A stretch of DNA of 64,000 nt from Gemmatimonadetes bacterium 13_1_20CM_4_69_16 (GTDB lineage Bacteria > Gemmatimonadota > Gemmatimonadetes > Gemmatimonadales > GWC2-71-9): the NCBI GenBank assembly GCA_001919865.1, contig MNIR01000058.1, forward strand, positions 47,287-111,286, in the 5' to 3' direction. A model generated the notes under the pieces. That model searched no databases. It was not told the DNA's origin and saw nothing but the letters and a program-made list of their open reading frames with translations. Below, one piece after another: positions 28,750-37,967 of this stretch. Position numbers and translations under genes: made by a program. How positions within the stretch are numbered: position 1 is the stretch's first letter; every line of letters begins with the position of its first letter.

Positions 28750-28778
28750 TTGACACCGCGTCGGTATGACTATAAATA
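28750..28778 (+). promoter_or_regulatory. sigma-70-like promoter upstream of leader RNA/NYN gene
   Basis: TTGACA at 28750-28755 followed by TATAAATA at 28771-28778 (15-17 bp spacer depending on register). Confidence 0.6.
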
Positions 28779-28782
28779 TTGC

Positions 28783-28849
28783 CCTTACTCATCCCCGAAA
28801 CGGGCGCAAGCCTGCTAGGGTCCCCCCGGGTCACGATCCGGGGGTTTTT
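28783..28849 (+). ncRNA. candidate short structured leader/small RNA
   Basis: Between promoter-like sequence and intrinsic terminator; contains CCCGAAACGGG hairpin and GGC-GCAA-GCC GNRA-type mini hairpin, with CCCU/AGGG closing potential; boundaries inferred. Confidence 0.45.
28823..28849 (+). terminator. Rho-independent terminator in the NYN gene leader
   Basis: CCCCCGG-GTCACGAT-CCGGGGG-TTTTT perfect stem and U-tract. Confidence 0.85.
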
Positions 28850-28866
28850 ATTCCAGGGGCCCACTA

Positions 28867-29496
28867 GTGCCCAACCGCGTCTGCTTCCTCGTCGACGGCT
28901 TCAATGTCTACCACTCAATCATCGAGGCCCTAAAGATCAATCCGACCGCCTCGATGAAGTGGTTGGATTTCCAGGCTTTCTGCAGTTCTTTCCTCCCGTT
29001 GATCAGCCGAGACGCGACCCTGGAGAAGGTATTCTACTTCTCGGCATCGGCGGATTTTCGACCCGACAAGGCTGCCCGACACGCAATCCTTGTTGCCGCC
29101 CTTCGCTCAACCGGGGTTGCGGTCCAGCTCGGACGATTCAAGGAAAAGGACATCCGGTGCCCTAAGTGCAAGACCAACTTCACGCGTCATGAGGAGAAGG
29201 AAACCGATGTGGCCGTAGCCGTTAAGCTCCTCGAGCTACTTGCCGTGAATGCGTGCGAAACCGTCGTGCTTCTAACAGGCGACACAGACTTAGCACCTGC
29301 GATTCGCACGGCCAAGACGCTGTACCCCGATAAGCGGATCTGGGTGATCTTTCCATACAGCCGCCACAACGCAGAACTGAAGGCACTCGCTCATGGGACG
29401 ATCCAGGTCAAAGCCAAGAGGTATGTCGCCAATCAGCTTCCCAATCCCGTCAAGGTGTCCGACACCGAGTTGATCTGGAAGCCTACTGGCTGGTAA
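28867..29496 (+). CDS. NYN-domain (LabA/DUF88-like) putative ribonuclease with CxxC zinc-ribbon insert
   Basis: CFLVDGFNVYHSI; KEKDIRCPKCKTNFTRHEEKETDVAVAVKLLELLA; VVLLTGDTDLAPAI; GTG start with AGGGG RBS at 28855. Confidence 0.85.
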   Translation: MPNRVCFLVDGFNVYHSIIEALKINPTASMKWLDFQAFCSSFLPLISRDATLEKVFYFSASADFRPDKAARHAILVAALRSTGVAVQLGRFKEKDIRCPKCKTNFTRHEEKETDVAVAVKLLELLAVNACETVVLLTGDTDLAPAIRTAKTLYPDKRIWVIFPYSRHNAELKALAHGTIQVKAKRYVANQLPNPVKVSDTELIWKPTGW

Positions 29497-29550
29497 CTCG
29501 TTACCTCGCTACCGGCCGGATAGTAACCGCTGAAACGGGCCACCACTCGC

Positions 29551-29937
29551 CTAGTCACGCTCCAGCACGGCGACTGCGATGGCGGCCAAGTGGGTGTGGG
29601 ACAGCGAAAGCAGCACGCGCCGTACGCCCAGCTCGCGCGCCCGCCGCGTGGCCACGCCCGAGAGACTCACGTCCGGCCGCCCGTCCGGGGCCCGGATGAC
29701 CTCGATCTCTCGCCACCCGATCCCGCGCGCGGCGGCACTCCCCTGGAGCGCCTTGTAGACGGCTTCCTTCGCGGCGAGCCGCACCGCCACGTGGGTCGCG
29801 ACGTCGGGGCGGCTCTCGCAATACGCCCGCTCGGCCGGTGTCAGCAGTCGCTCGAGCACGCGCGCGCCTTTGTCTTTGAGGATCGCGCTCACGCGCGGGA
29901 CCTCCACGAGATCAACACCCACGCCGATCGCGCTCAC
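29551..29937 (-). CDS. acpS: holo-[acyl-carrier-protein] synthase
   Basis: IGVGVDLVEVPRVSAIL; RLAAKEAVYKAL; VLLSLSHTHLAAIA. Confidence 0.92.
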   Translation of the reverse strand: MSAIGVGVDLVEVPRVSAILKDKGARVLERLLTPAERAYCESRPDVATHVAVRLAAKEAVYKALQGSAAARGIGWREIEVIRAPDGRPDVSLSGVATRRARELGVRRVLLSLSHTHLAAIAVAVLERD

Positions 29938-30671
29938 TAGAAGCCCAGCCGGGCGGCGAGCCAGGCGGGGGCGGCGACGTACCCACCCAGCACCAGCCCC
30001 AGCCACACCAGCAGCGCGCCGAGCGGCGCCCACAGGACCAGCACGGGCCAGAGTGGGGGACGCCAGCGCTCGACCGCCTCGATCTCTGGAGCCCAGCGCC
30101 GCTCTTCCTCCGCCGCCACCGCTTCGAGGGCGAGCCAGGCCGCTTCGAGCCGGCGCGCGGCGCTGCGCAACGCCTCCTGCCACTCGCCGTGCGCTGTTTT
30201 GTCGAGGACCGTGGCGTCCCGCACCCGTGCGGCGACGGCGTCGAGCGCATCGAGCGCCGCGATGAACGGCTCTCCCCCCGACGCGAGCCGTGCCGCGATG
30301 GCGCGCTTCTCGGGCGTGGAGAGCAGCCGGCGGCGCCAGCCGCGGCGCGGCATCCGCCCGCGACGGGCGGTCCGCTCGATCCGGCCGTCCAGCGCCTCGG
30401 TCACCCGATCGGCGACGCGCCGCACTGCCTGCTCCCACGCGGCGAACCACGCCCGCCGGCTGACCGCCTCGAGCACCCGCTCGCGGTCCTCGCGCAGCGC
30501 CGCCGCTCGCGCCTCGCCCCCGAGCTCGAGCGCCCGCGTCGCGAGCGCCTCACGGATGTCGTCCAGCGGCACCCACGGCTCGGCGACGCGCCGGGGGACG
30601 AGCACGCGGCCCAGCGAGGGGGCGAGCTCGGGCACGCGCAACGGCATCGGGATCTTGACCGCGGCACTCAC
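29937..30671 (-). CDS. hypothetical protein with C-terminal TM segment
   Basis: GTG start overlapping next gene stop; C-terminal hydrophobic WPVLVLWAPLGALLVWLGLVLGG. Confidence 0.6.
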   Translation of the reverse strand: MSAAVKIPMPLRVPELAPSLGRVLVPRRVAEPWVPLDDIREALATRALELGGEARAAALREDRERVLEAVSRRAWFAAWEQAVRRVADRVTEALDGRIERTARRGRMPRRGWRRRLLSTPEKRAIAARLASGGEPFIAALDALDAVAARVRDATVLDKTAHGEWQEALRSAARRLEAAWLALEAVAAEEERRWAPEIEAVERWRPPLWPVLVLWAPLGALLVWLGLVLGGYVAAPAWLAARLGF

Positions 30672-31249
30672 GAGCGGCGCTCCGCGAGGCGGGCGCTTCG
30701 GCCCGTGCGCGTCTCGTACATTTGCACGAAGTGCGGCAGCGACTGGGGGAGGAAGCGGTCCCGCGGCAATCCGGTGGCGCGGATGGCCTGCTCGATGGCA
30801 GCCGGCGCGCCCTCCACCTCCAGCAACACGTCCATCGCGGGATACCACTCGAGCCGCAACATCGCCTCTCCCAACCGATAGACCTCGACCGTGCGATCGA
30901 TTCGCAGCGTGACAGCGAACCCCGCCCGTTGGAGGATCGCGAGTGCGGCGTCCGGATCGGTCAGGCGGGTTTCCACCTCGCTGCGATGACGGTAGTCGCC
31001 GCGCTGCGACTGCGGTCCCTTCCAGCCGAGCATGCCGAACGCGGCCGCCCCGTCGGCCGGCCGAAAGATGCGCAACCGCAGGACCTCGTCCCGCGCGCCG
31101 AACTCACCATCCCGATCGAACCGCCGATCCAGCATGACTCCGCGGAACTCGAGCCGCGCGCCGGCGCGCTCCAGCTGCTGACGCACGCCGTCGGGGTGGT
31201 CCACCTTCGCCTTGACTTCGAGTTCGTCCGACGGCGCAGAGTGGCTCAA
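30668..31249 (-). CDS. CYTH domain / class IV adenylate cyclase-like protein
   Basis: LEVKAKVDHPDGVRQQLERAGARLEFRG...LRLRIF...RHRSEVETRLTD. Confidence 0.8.
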   Translation of the reverse strand: MSHSAPSDELEVKAKVDHPDGVRQQLERAGARLEFRGVMLDRRFDRDGEFGARDEVLRLRIFRPADGAAAFGMLGWKGPQSQRGDYRHRSEVETRLTDPDAALAILQRAGFAVTLRIDRTVEVYRLGEAMLRLEWYPAMDVLLEVEGAPAAIEQAIRATGLPRDRFLPQSLPHFVQMYETRTGRSARLAERRS

Positions 31250-31971
31250 GCGAGCAGCGCGTCGAGCACCGCTGCCGTGTCGGCGAGCGTCTCGAACACT
31301 CGGTCGGCGCCGGCGGCGCGCAGCGTAGCGACGTCGTAGAAGCCGGTCGCCACGGCCACCGCACGCGCGCCGATCGGGCGGCCACAGGCCACGTCTTCCG
31401 GCGTGTCACCCACGATCACGACGTCCTTCCCGACGAAGCCGCCCCCTCCCCCGCCCCCTCCCCCATCCCCGGTGAGCGCCGCGGCGCGCCGCGCCGCCAC
31501 CGCCGGAAGATCGGCGCGGCGGTGCGAGTCCGATCCATAGGCCCCGACGCGGAAGCGGGCGGGGTCGAGCCCCGCCGAACGGAGCTTGAGCGCGGCCCCC
31601 GCCTCGAGGTTCCCGGTCAACAGGCCCACGAGCGCTCGCCCCGCTTGCTCGTGCGGCTCGAGCGCCGCGAGCAGCTGCGCGACGCCGCCCATCAGGCGCG
31701 TGGCCTGGGCGGGCTTGGCGAGCTCGGCCGCGAGCAGGCCGAGATAGCGGCGGCAGACCGCCTGAATGCGCACTTCGTCCTCCGCGTCGCGGTGACCCGC
31801 GAGCGTCAGCAGCTCGCGCACGATTTGCGGGTCGGTCTTGCCGTCGAAGCGGTAGGTCCCGATCGGCCCCGCCGTGCCCGCCTCAGCCAGCAGCGCGCCA
31901 TGGATCGCCCGCCGGCCCGCGCCGTCGGTCCACAGCAGAGTGCCGTCAATGTCGAAGAGGACGAGCTTCAT
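31246..31971 (-). CDS. HAD-family hydrolase
   Basis: MKLVLFDIDGTLLWTDGAGRRAIHGAL; VGLLTGNLEAGA; VVIVGDTPEDVACGR. Confidence 0.9.
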   Translation of the reverse strand: MKLVLFDIDGTLLWTDGAGRRAIHGALLAEAGTAGPIGTYRFDGKTDPQIVRELLTLAGHRDAEDEVRIQAVCRRYLGLLAAELAKPAQATRLMGGVAQLLAALEPHEQAGRALVGLLTGNLEAGAALKLRSAGLDPARFRVGAYGSDSHRRADLPAVAARRAAALTGDGGGGGGGGGFVGKDVVIVGDTPEDVACGRPIGARAVAVATGFYDVATLRAAGADRVFETLADTAAVLDALLA

Positions 31972-32000
31972 GCCGGAAAGATAGCTACCCCTCTCTGCCT

Positions 32001-33020
32001 CTACCCATCCAACCGCTCTACTCGTCGCACCGTCACCAGCATTTCCCGCAGCCGCCGCGCCCCCGGCTCGTCGTCCCACAAGGCGTCCGACGCGACGCCG
32101 CCCCGGGACAGGGCCGAGTGCACGATGGCCCCCGCTCCCCCCCCGGCCCACAGCGCCACGTGCGAGATACGCCGGCCGTCGGCGAAGCACAGCAGGTCGC
32201 CCGCCTCGTAGCCTTCGCCGGTCGAGTGCAGCGGGACGGGGCGGCCCGCCAGGGCCTGCATGTCCGAGTCACGTGGCAACGCCACGCCGCGTGCCGCATA
32301 GGTCGCCTGCACCAAGCCCGAGCAATCGACGCCCCACTCGGTGCGCCCGCCCCACAGATACGGCGCACCCGAGAACCGGCGCAGCGCCCACTCGGGCGCC
32401 GCGACGAGCCGCGCCTCGGCGCGCACTTCCGACGCGGGCCGCAGGGCGCCGGCCCCCAGGTCCCACAAGCGGCCATCCGCGGTCTCCACCCGGCCGTCCC
32501 GCCGCGGCGCCGCCCGCGCCCCTATCGCGAGTCGGAAACGGGTGCCCTCGCAACGCAGCTCCGCACCGAGCGAGTGCGCCGTAGCGCGCGCGATCCAGTC
32601 GTCGGCCCACGCCGCGGTGCCGAGGACGACGTAGCCCGCGTTGATCCAGGCGTGGTAGCCGTCTCCCGCCCGCACGCGCAGCCACGCCTGGTCGCGCCGC
32701 TCGAGCACAACGACGGTCTCGCCGTGCAGCGCCTCACTGACCCGGTCCGCGTTCACGCGCGACTCGCGCACCAGCGGCGCCACCGCCGCGGTGACCACGG
32801 CGGCCTCATCATCCCCCACCGAGGAGTCGGGCAGTAGCCGGACGTCGGCGGCGAGCCGCGCGTCGGCGGCGATGCGACGCAGCGCAGCGAGCGCGTCGCG
32901 ACTCGTGGTGCAGCCGGCGAGCGCGTCCCCCTGCACCGCGACTTCGAACACCCCGAGCCGCGTGTCGGGCACCCACTTGCGAGCGACGTCGGAGATGTCG
33001 CGCGCGAGCCGGTCGGTCAC
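32001..33020 (-). CDS. NlpC/P60 (C40) peptidase with SH3-like domains
   Basis: PYLWGGRTEWGVDCSGLVQATYAARGVALPRDSDMQ; DLLCFADGRRISHVALW. Confidence 0.9.
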   Translation of the reverse strand: MTDRLARDISDVARKWVPDTRLGVFEVAVQGDALAGCTTSRDALAALRRIAADARLAADVRLLPDSSVGDDEAAVVTAAVAPLVRESRVNADRVSEALHGETVVVLERRDQAWLRVRAGDGYHAWINAGYVVLGTAAWADDWIARATAHSLGAELRCEGTRFRLAIGARAAPRRDGRVETADGRLWDLGAGALRPASEVRAEARLVAAPEWALRRFSGAPYLWGGRTEWGVDCSGLVQATYAARGVALPRDSDMQALAGRPVPLHSTGEGYEAGDLLCFADGRRISHVALWAGGGAGAIVHSALSRGGVASDALWDDEPGARRLREMLVTVRRVERLDG

Positions 33021-34033
33021 CGCCCGCCGTCCGCTAGACCCGGAATGTCCCGCGCCCCGCGCGCCAGGCGCACCGCCCGCTCCACCGCCTCCGGCAGCGC
33101 CAGCGCCGCGAGCGCCTCCACCTGGAGGGGCGTCGCCGCCGCCACCGCGGCCGTGCTCACCGCGAAGACCACGTCGCCGTCGAACGGCGTGCCATAGGGC
33201 ACGATCCGCCGGGCCAGCGCGTCGCCCGCCGCGTGCGCGAGGCTGTGGAGCGCCACCCGGTCGAGCCGCGCGTTCGTGGCCACCACCGCAAGCGTCGTGT
33301 TGCGTCCCGCCCCCCCGGCCCCCGCCCCCGCCCCCGCGCCGAACGGCGCGCCCCCTCGGGACAAGTAGTCGAGGGCGTCCACGAGCTTGCCGTCAACGCC
33401 GCCGCCCCCCTGCCGGGCGCCGGCGAGGATGCGACCGTTCGCATCCACCACGTTCCCGACGGCGTTCAGCACCACCAGCGCGCTCACGACCACGTCGCCG
33501 GCGCGAACCGCCCACGTGCCGACGCCGCCTTTCATGGCGCCCCCAGGGCCGAGCGCCTTACCGACGGTCGCGCCCGTGCCGGCGCCGACCGATCCTTCGG
33601 GGATCTCGGTGGAGGCGGCGCTGCACGCGCGGTACGCGTCGTCGCCGGTCGGCCAGCGGTCCGCCTTCGAGCCGGGCGCGAGATCGAAGTCGAAGATGAC
33701 GGCGGTGGGGACGATCGGAACCACGCCCGCAGGGCCGACGGGGAACCCGCGGCCCCGCTCCTTGAGCCAGCGCATCACGCCGTCCGCGGCGCCCAGGCCG
33801 TAGGCGGAGCCGCCGGTGAGCAGGACGGCGTCGATGTGTCCCACCAGGTGGCGCGGGTCCAACGCGTCGATCTCGCGCGTGCCGGTGGCGCGGCCGCGCA
33901 GGGCGCAGGCGGCACGCATGCCGCCCACCGGTGCCAGCACGACGGTGCACCCGGTCCAGGTCCGGAGATCGGTCCAGTGGCCCACGGTGATGCCCTGCAC
34001 GGCGGCGAGGTTCGCGGCGACGGATTCGGCCAT
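33017..34033 (-). CDS. P1 family (DmpA/NylC-like) peptidase
   Basis: ITVGHWTDLRTWTGCTVVLAP; VLLTGGSAYGLGAADGVMRWL; GRNTTLAVVATNARLD. Confidence 0.9.
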   Translation of the reverse strand: MAESVAANLAAVQGITVGHWTDLRTWTGCTVVLAPVGGMRAACALRGRATGTREIDALDPRHLVGHIDAVLLTGGSAYGLGAADGVMRWLKERGRGFPVGPAGVVPIVPTAVIFDFDLAPGSKADRWPTGDDAYRACSAASTEIPEGSVGAGTGATVGKALGPGGAMKGGVGTWAVRAGDVVVSALVVLNAVGNVVDANGRILAGARQGGGGVDGKLVDALDYLSRGGAPFGAGAGAGAGGAGRNTTLAVVATNARLDRVALHSLAHAAGDALARRIVPYGTPFDGDVVFAVSTAAVAAATPLQVEALAALALPEAVERAVRLARGARDIPGLADGGR

Positions 34034-34199
34034 CGGTGCGCGAAGATAGCCTGGCGTCCCCGGGTTGTGGAGGGTACAACCCGATGCAAAGTGGATGAAG
34101 CTGGCTCGGATCTGATCTCCTCGCACGTCGCTTCCCCGAGGTCGGCCCGAGTGATGGATCGAGGCCGTCCCAGGCGAGCCACACGGGGGGGGCGGCGCG

Positions 34200-35985
34200 T
34201 CAAGACCCGTCCAACACGGCGCGCACCTTCCGCGCCATCGTGTCGGGCGTGAACGGCTTCTGGAGATACGCGATGCCTTCTTTGAGGACACCATGACGCA
34301 CGATCGCGTCATCCGTGTACCCGGACATGAACAGCACCTTCATGTCCGGCCGCAGCTCGAGCAACTGGTCGGCCAGCTGCCGTCCGCTCACGTCCGGCAT
34401 CACGACGTCGGTCAGCAGCAGCCGAATGACGCCCTGATGCTTCCCGGCAAGGCGCAGGGCCGTCTCCCCGTCCGGGGCTTCCAGGACCGTGTAGCCGTGG
34501 CGCTCCAGCATCTCTCGGGCGACCGCGCGCACCGCCGCCACATCTTCGACGACGAGCACGGTCTCCGAGCCGCCCACCACTTCCGGCGCCGCCACGGCCC
34601 GCGCGACCGGCTCGTCTACGCGCGGCAGGTAGATCTTGAAGCTGGTCCCGTGACCGCGCGTCCATGCCGATCCCGGTGTCCGACACGGCCAGCATGACGT
34701 AGGGACCCGGGTGTGCGACCGGATGGCCCCTCACGTAACTCTCGTCCATGTCGACGTTGGCTGTCTCGATGCTCAGCCGACCTCCGTGCGGCATCGCGTC
34801 ACGCGCGTTGACGGCGAGATTCATGATGATCTGCTCGAGCTGACCCGGGTCCACTTTCACGGCTCCGAGGGCGGGGGCGAGGGACGCGGTCAAGGAGATG
34901 TCTTCTCCCAGCAGCCGTGTGAGCATCTTCTCGGTGCTGGCCACGACCGTATTGACGTCGAGGACGCGCGGCTCGAGGACCTGTTGGCGACTGAACGCGA
35001 GCAGCTGCCGGGTCAGCGCACTCGCCCCCACGGCGGCCTTGCGGATCTGCTCGATGTCCTCCCGGTCCGGCGCGTCCGGGGGCCGGTCTTCGAGCAGCAG
35101 ATCGCTGTAGCTGAGAATCACGGTGAGCAGGTTGTTGAAGTCGTGCGCGACCCCGCCGGCTAATCGGCCCACCGCCTCCATCTTCTGCGACTGCACCAGC
35201 TGCTGTTGCAGCCGTCGCTGCTCGGTGACATCCCGGACGAATGTCTCGTAATACTCGACCCGAGCGCCCTGCCGCACCGCCCGGACGCTGAGCTGCACCG
35301 TCAGGCGGGCGCCGTCCTTGCGCTTCCAGGTCGCCTCCACCTCGTCGTACTGGCGATCGGTGTAGGTGTCCCGCTCCAGGAGCCGGCGGCGCTCGGCGGG
35401 GTCGGCGTACACGTCCCGCGCCATGTCGAGCTGCAGCACTTCGGCAGCCGAGGCGTAGCCGAGGATCCGGACCAGGGCGGCGTTGACCGACAGGAACCGC
35501 CCTTCCGTGTTGGAGCGGTAGATTCCGACTGGCGAGTGTTCCACCAGGGTGCTGTAGCTGACTTCCGACGCGCGCAGAGCCGCCTCGGTGCGGTGGCGCT
35601 CGCGCCGTCCGGCGGCCTCTCGCACTTCACGCTCGATGACGGGCACCAACCGCTTGAGGTTGTCCTTCGACACGTAGTCGCTGGCGCCGGCCTTCATGGC
35701 CGCCACCGCCTTCTCTTCGCCGATCGTGCCGGACACGATGATGAACGGCACGTCGAGCCCGCTGTCCCGGAGCAGCTCGAGCGCCGCGGCTCCGCCGAAG
35801 TGCGGCAAGCTGTAGTCGCCGACTACAACGTCCCACGGCTGCCGATCGAGCGCGGCCCGCATGGTGCTGGCGGTTTCCACGCGTTCGACGACCGGCTCGA
35901 AGCCGCCGCGGGTGAGCTCGCGGACAAGGAGGCGCGCGTCGTCCTCGGAGTCCTCTACCAGCAGGAGGCGGAGCGGTACACCCAT
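34200..35985 (-). pseudogene. hybrid histidine kinase (REC-PAS-HisKA-HATPase-REC) with internal out-of-frame deletion
   Basis: ORF 34309..35985 runs REC, PAS, HisKA up to SDTGIGMDA then shifts; GTSFKIYLPRVDEP and C-terminal REC (ORF 34200..34595) continue in another frame. Confidence 0.8.
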
Positions 35986-35986
35986 C

Positions 35987-36430
35987 TCAGAGCTTCCGGG
36001 GCGTCGGCGGGGCCCGGTTCATGAGCAACCAGTACAGCCCGAGCTGCCTGGCCGCCTCGGTGAATTCCACGAAGTCCACCGGTTTGCGCACGTAGCTGTT
36101 GGCGCCCAGGCTGTAGCCCTCGATCACATCGCGTTCTTCGTCGGAGGAGGTCAGGATCACCACGGGCAAGAGCCGGGTGCGCTCTGCGGCTCGGATCCGC
36201 TGCAGCACCTGCATCCCGTTGACCTTGGGCAACTTGAGGTCGAGGAGGATGACCGCTGGCAGCTCTTCGGCGCCGGGGCCGCCGTCCGGACCGAACAGGT
36301 AGTCGAGGGCCTGCACGCCGTCCTGCGCCACAATCACGTCGTTCGTGATGTTGTGACTCTTGAGTGCTCGGATTGTCAGCGCGACGTCGTCGGGGTTGTC
36401 CTCCACCAACAGAATCTTTCCCGGGTTCAC
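35987..36430 (-). CDS. single-domain response regulator (Rcp1-like)
   Basis: ILLVEDNPDDVALTIRALK; ILLDLKLPKVNGMQVL; VRKPVDFVEF. Confidence 0.92.
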   Translation of the reverse strand: MNPGKILLVEDNPDDVALTIRALKSHNITNDVIVAQDGVQALDYLFGPDGGPGAEELPAVILLDLKLPKVNGMQVLQRIRAAERTRLLPVVILTSSDEERDVIEGYSLGANSYVRKPVDFVEFTEAARQLGLYWLLMNRAPPTPRKL

Positions 36431-36458
36431 ACAGCCTCCAGGCCCGCGGAACGGGCCG

Positions 36459-37967
36459 TCACAGAGTGAAGTAGAACGTCGCTCCCTGACCGACAGCGCC
36501 CTCCGCCCAGGTCCGGCCGCCGTGCCGGGTGATGATGCGGCGTACCGTCGCCAACCCGACCCCGGTACCCTCGAATTCGGACGCGGAGTGCAGTCGCTGG
36601 AACACCCCGAACAGCTTGTCCGCGTACTTCATGTCGAACCCGGCGCCGTTGTCCCGGACCATGAACGCCCGCGTGCCGTTCACTTGGATGGATGCGAATT
36701 CGATGCGCGGCTGCGCCTGCTTCGCGGTGTACTTCCAGCTGTTGCGGAGCAGATTGTCGAGGGCCACGCGGAGCAGGCGCGGGTCTCCCCGCGCCCCGAG
36801 CCCCGGGGCGATCGCGAATTCCACCTGCCGTGCCGGGGTGGTTCGCTGCAACTCGGCCGCGATGTCTTGAGCCATGCCGCTCAAGTCCACGGCCTCGGTG
36901 CGCATCTCCGCCCGAGTCACCCGAGCCAGCTTCAGCAGGTCGTCGATCAAGGTCCCCATCCGCTGCGTGGCGGCGCGCACCCGCTGCAGGGAGTCCCGGC
37001 CCGCCTCATCCAGCCGCGCCGCGTAATCTTCCAGCAGCACCTGGCTAAAGCCGTCGATGCTACGCAGCGGGGCGCGCAGGTCGTGCGACACCGAGTAGGC
37101 GAACGCATCCAGCTCGGTGTTGGAGGCGGCGAGCTCCGCCGCATTTCGCCGGAGCGCCTCGTTGCGCTCCTCGAGCTCGTGGGTCCGCTCCGCGACCCGC
37201 TGCTCGAGCTCCCCGGCGTAGCGCCGCAGCTCTTCCTCGCTCGCTTTGAGAGCGCGGTTTTGGTCCCCGATCCTGTCGAGCATTTGGTTGAAGGCGTCAG
37301 TCAGCGTACCCAATTCGTCCTCGCCGAGCTTGGGTGCCCGCACGGAGTAGTCCTGCCGGGTGGAGATCGCCGTCGCCGTTTCCGCCAGCGTGAGAATTGG
37401 CTGGGAGATCCATCCCTGAAGCACCGCCGCCAGGAGGTAGGCCGCCAGGAGGGAGATCGCCATCACCCCCGCGGCGATGCCCGCCGAGAGCCAGAGCGTG
37501 CGGGACACGGCCTTCATGTCGGACCTCAAGTACAACGTCCCCAGACGCGTGCTCCCCACCTCCGCGACGGCCTCGACTCCGATCACGTGCCCCTGCTCGA
37601 AGCGGTACCCGTCCCTCGCCGGTGCGGCGGAGAGGGAGTCACGGGGCAGGTCCGCCGGATAGCGCGAGAACAGACGACCGTCCTTGTCATAGAGGGCAGC
37701 CGCCACCACATGCGGCTCGGCCTTCAGTGCGGAGAGGATTTCTCTCGCGTCGGCTTGGTTGGCAAAAGCCAACGAAGCGGTGCTGTTCGCCGCGATGACT
37801 CGTCCGAGCGTGGCCAGGTTTTTCAGCGTCGTCTGCCGGAAGGCCACGACCTGGTACGTCACAAACGCGGCGGACGTCAGCAACAGCACCAGGCCGCTGA
37901 TGAGGAGCAGCATCGCCGTCAGCTTCTGTTTGATCGGCCAGTCGCGCAGTGACATCTCAACGCCCAC
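36459..37967 (-). CDS. sensor histidine kinase with periplasmic CHASE8-like domain and HAMP
   Basis: Two TM segments flanking ANSTASLAFANQADAREILSALKAEPHVVAAALYD; HAMP; HisKA AYSVSHDLRAPLRSIDGFSQ; HATPase FDMKYADKLFGVFQRLH. Confidence 0.9.
   Translation of the reverse strand: MGVEMSLRDWPIKQKLTAMLLLISGLVLLLTSAAFVTYQVVAFRQTTLKNLATLGRVIAANSTASLAFANQADAREILSALKAEPHVVAAALYDKDGRLFSRYPADLPRDSLSAAPARDGYRFEQGHVIGVEAVAEVGSTRLGTLYLRSDMKAVSRTLWLSAGIAAGVMAISLLAAYLLAAVLQGWISQPILTLAETATAISTRQDYSVRAPKLGEDELGTLTDAFNQMLDRIGDQNRALKASEEELRRYAGELEQRVAERTHELEERNEALRRNAAELAASNTELDAFAYSVSHDLRAPLRSIDGFSQVLLEDYAARLDEAGRDSLQRVRAATQRMGTLIDDLLKLARVTRAEMRTEAVDLSGMAQDIAAELQRTTPARQVEFAIAPGLGARGDPRLLRVALDNLLRNSWKYTAKQAQPRIEFASIQVNGTRAFMVRDNGAGFDMKYADKLFGVFQRLHSASEFEGTGVGLATVRRIITRHGGRTWAEGAVGQGATFYFTL

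Noticed and set aside
28750-28866. Leader before the NYN gene considered as c-di-GMP, preQ1, fluoride or cobalamin riboswitch
   Set aside because: Only superficial similarity (GCGCAAGCC); conserved core elements of those classes were not found
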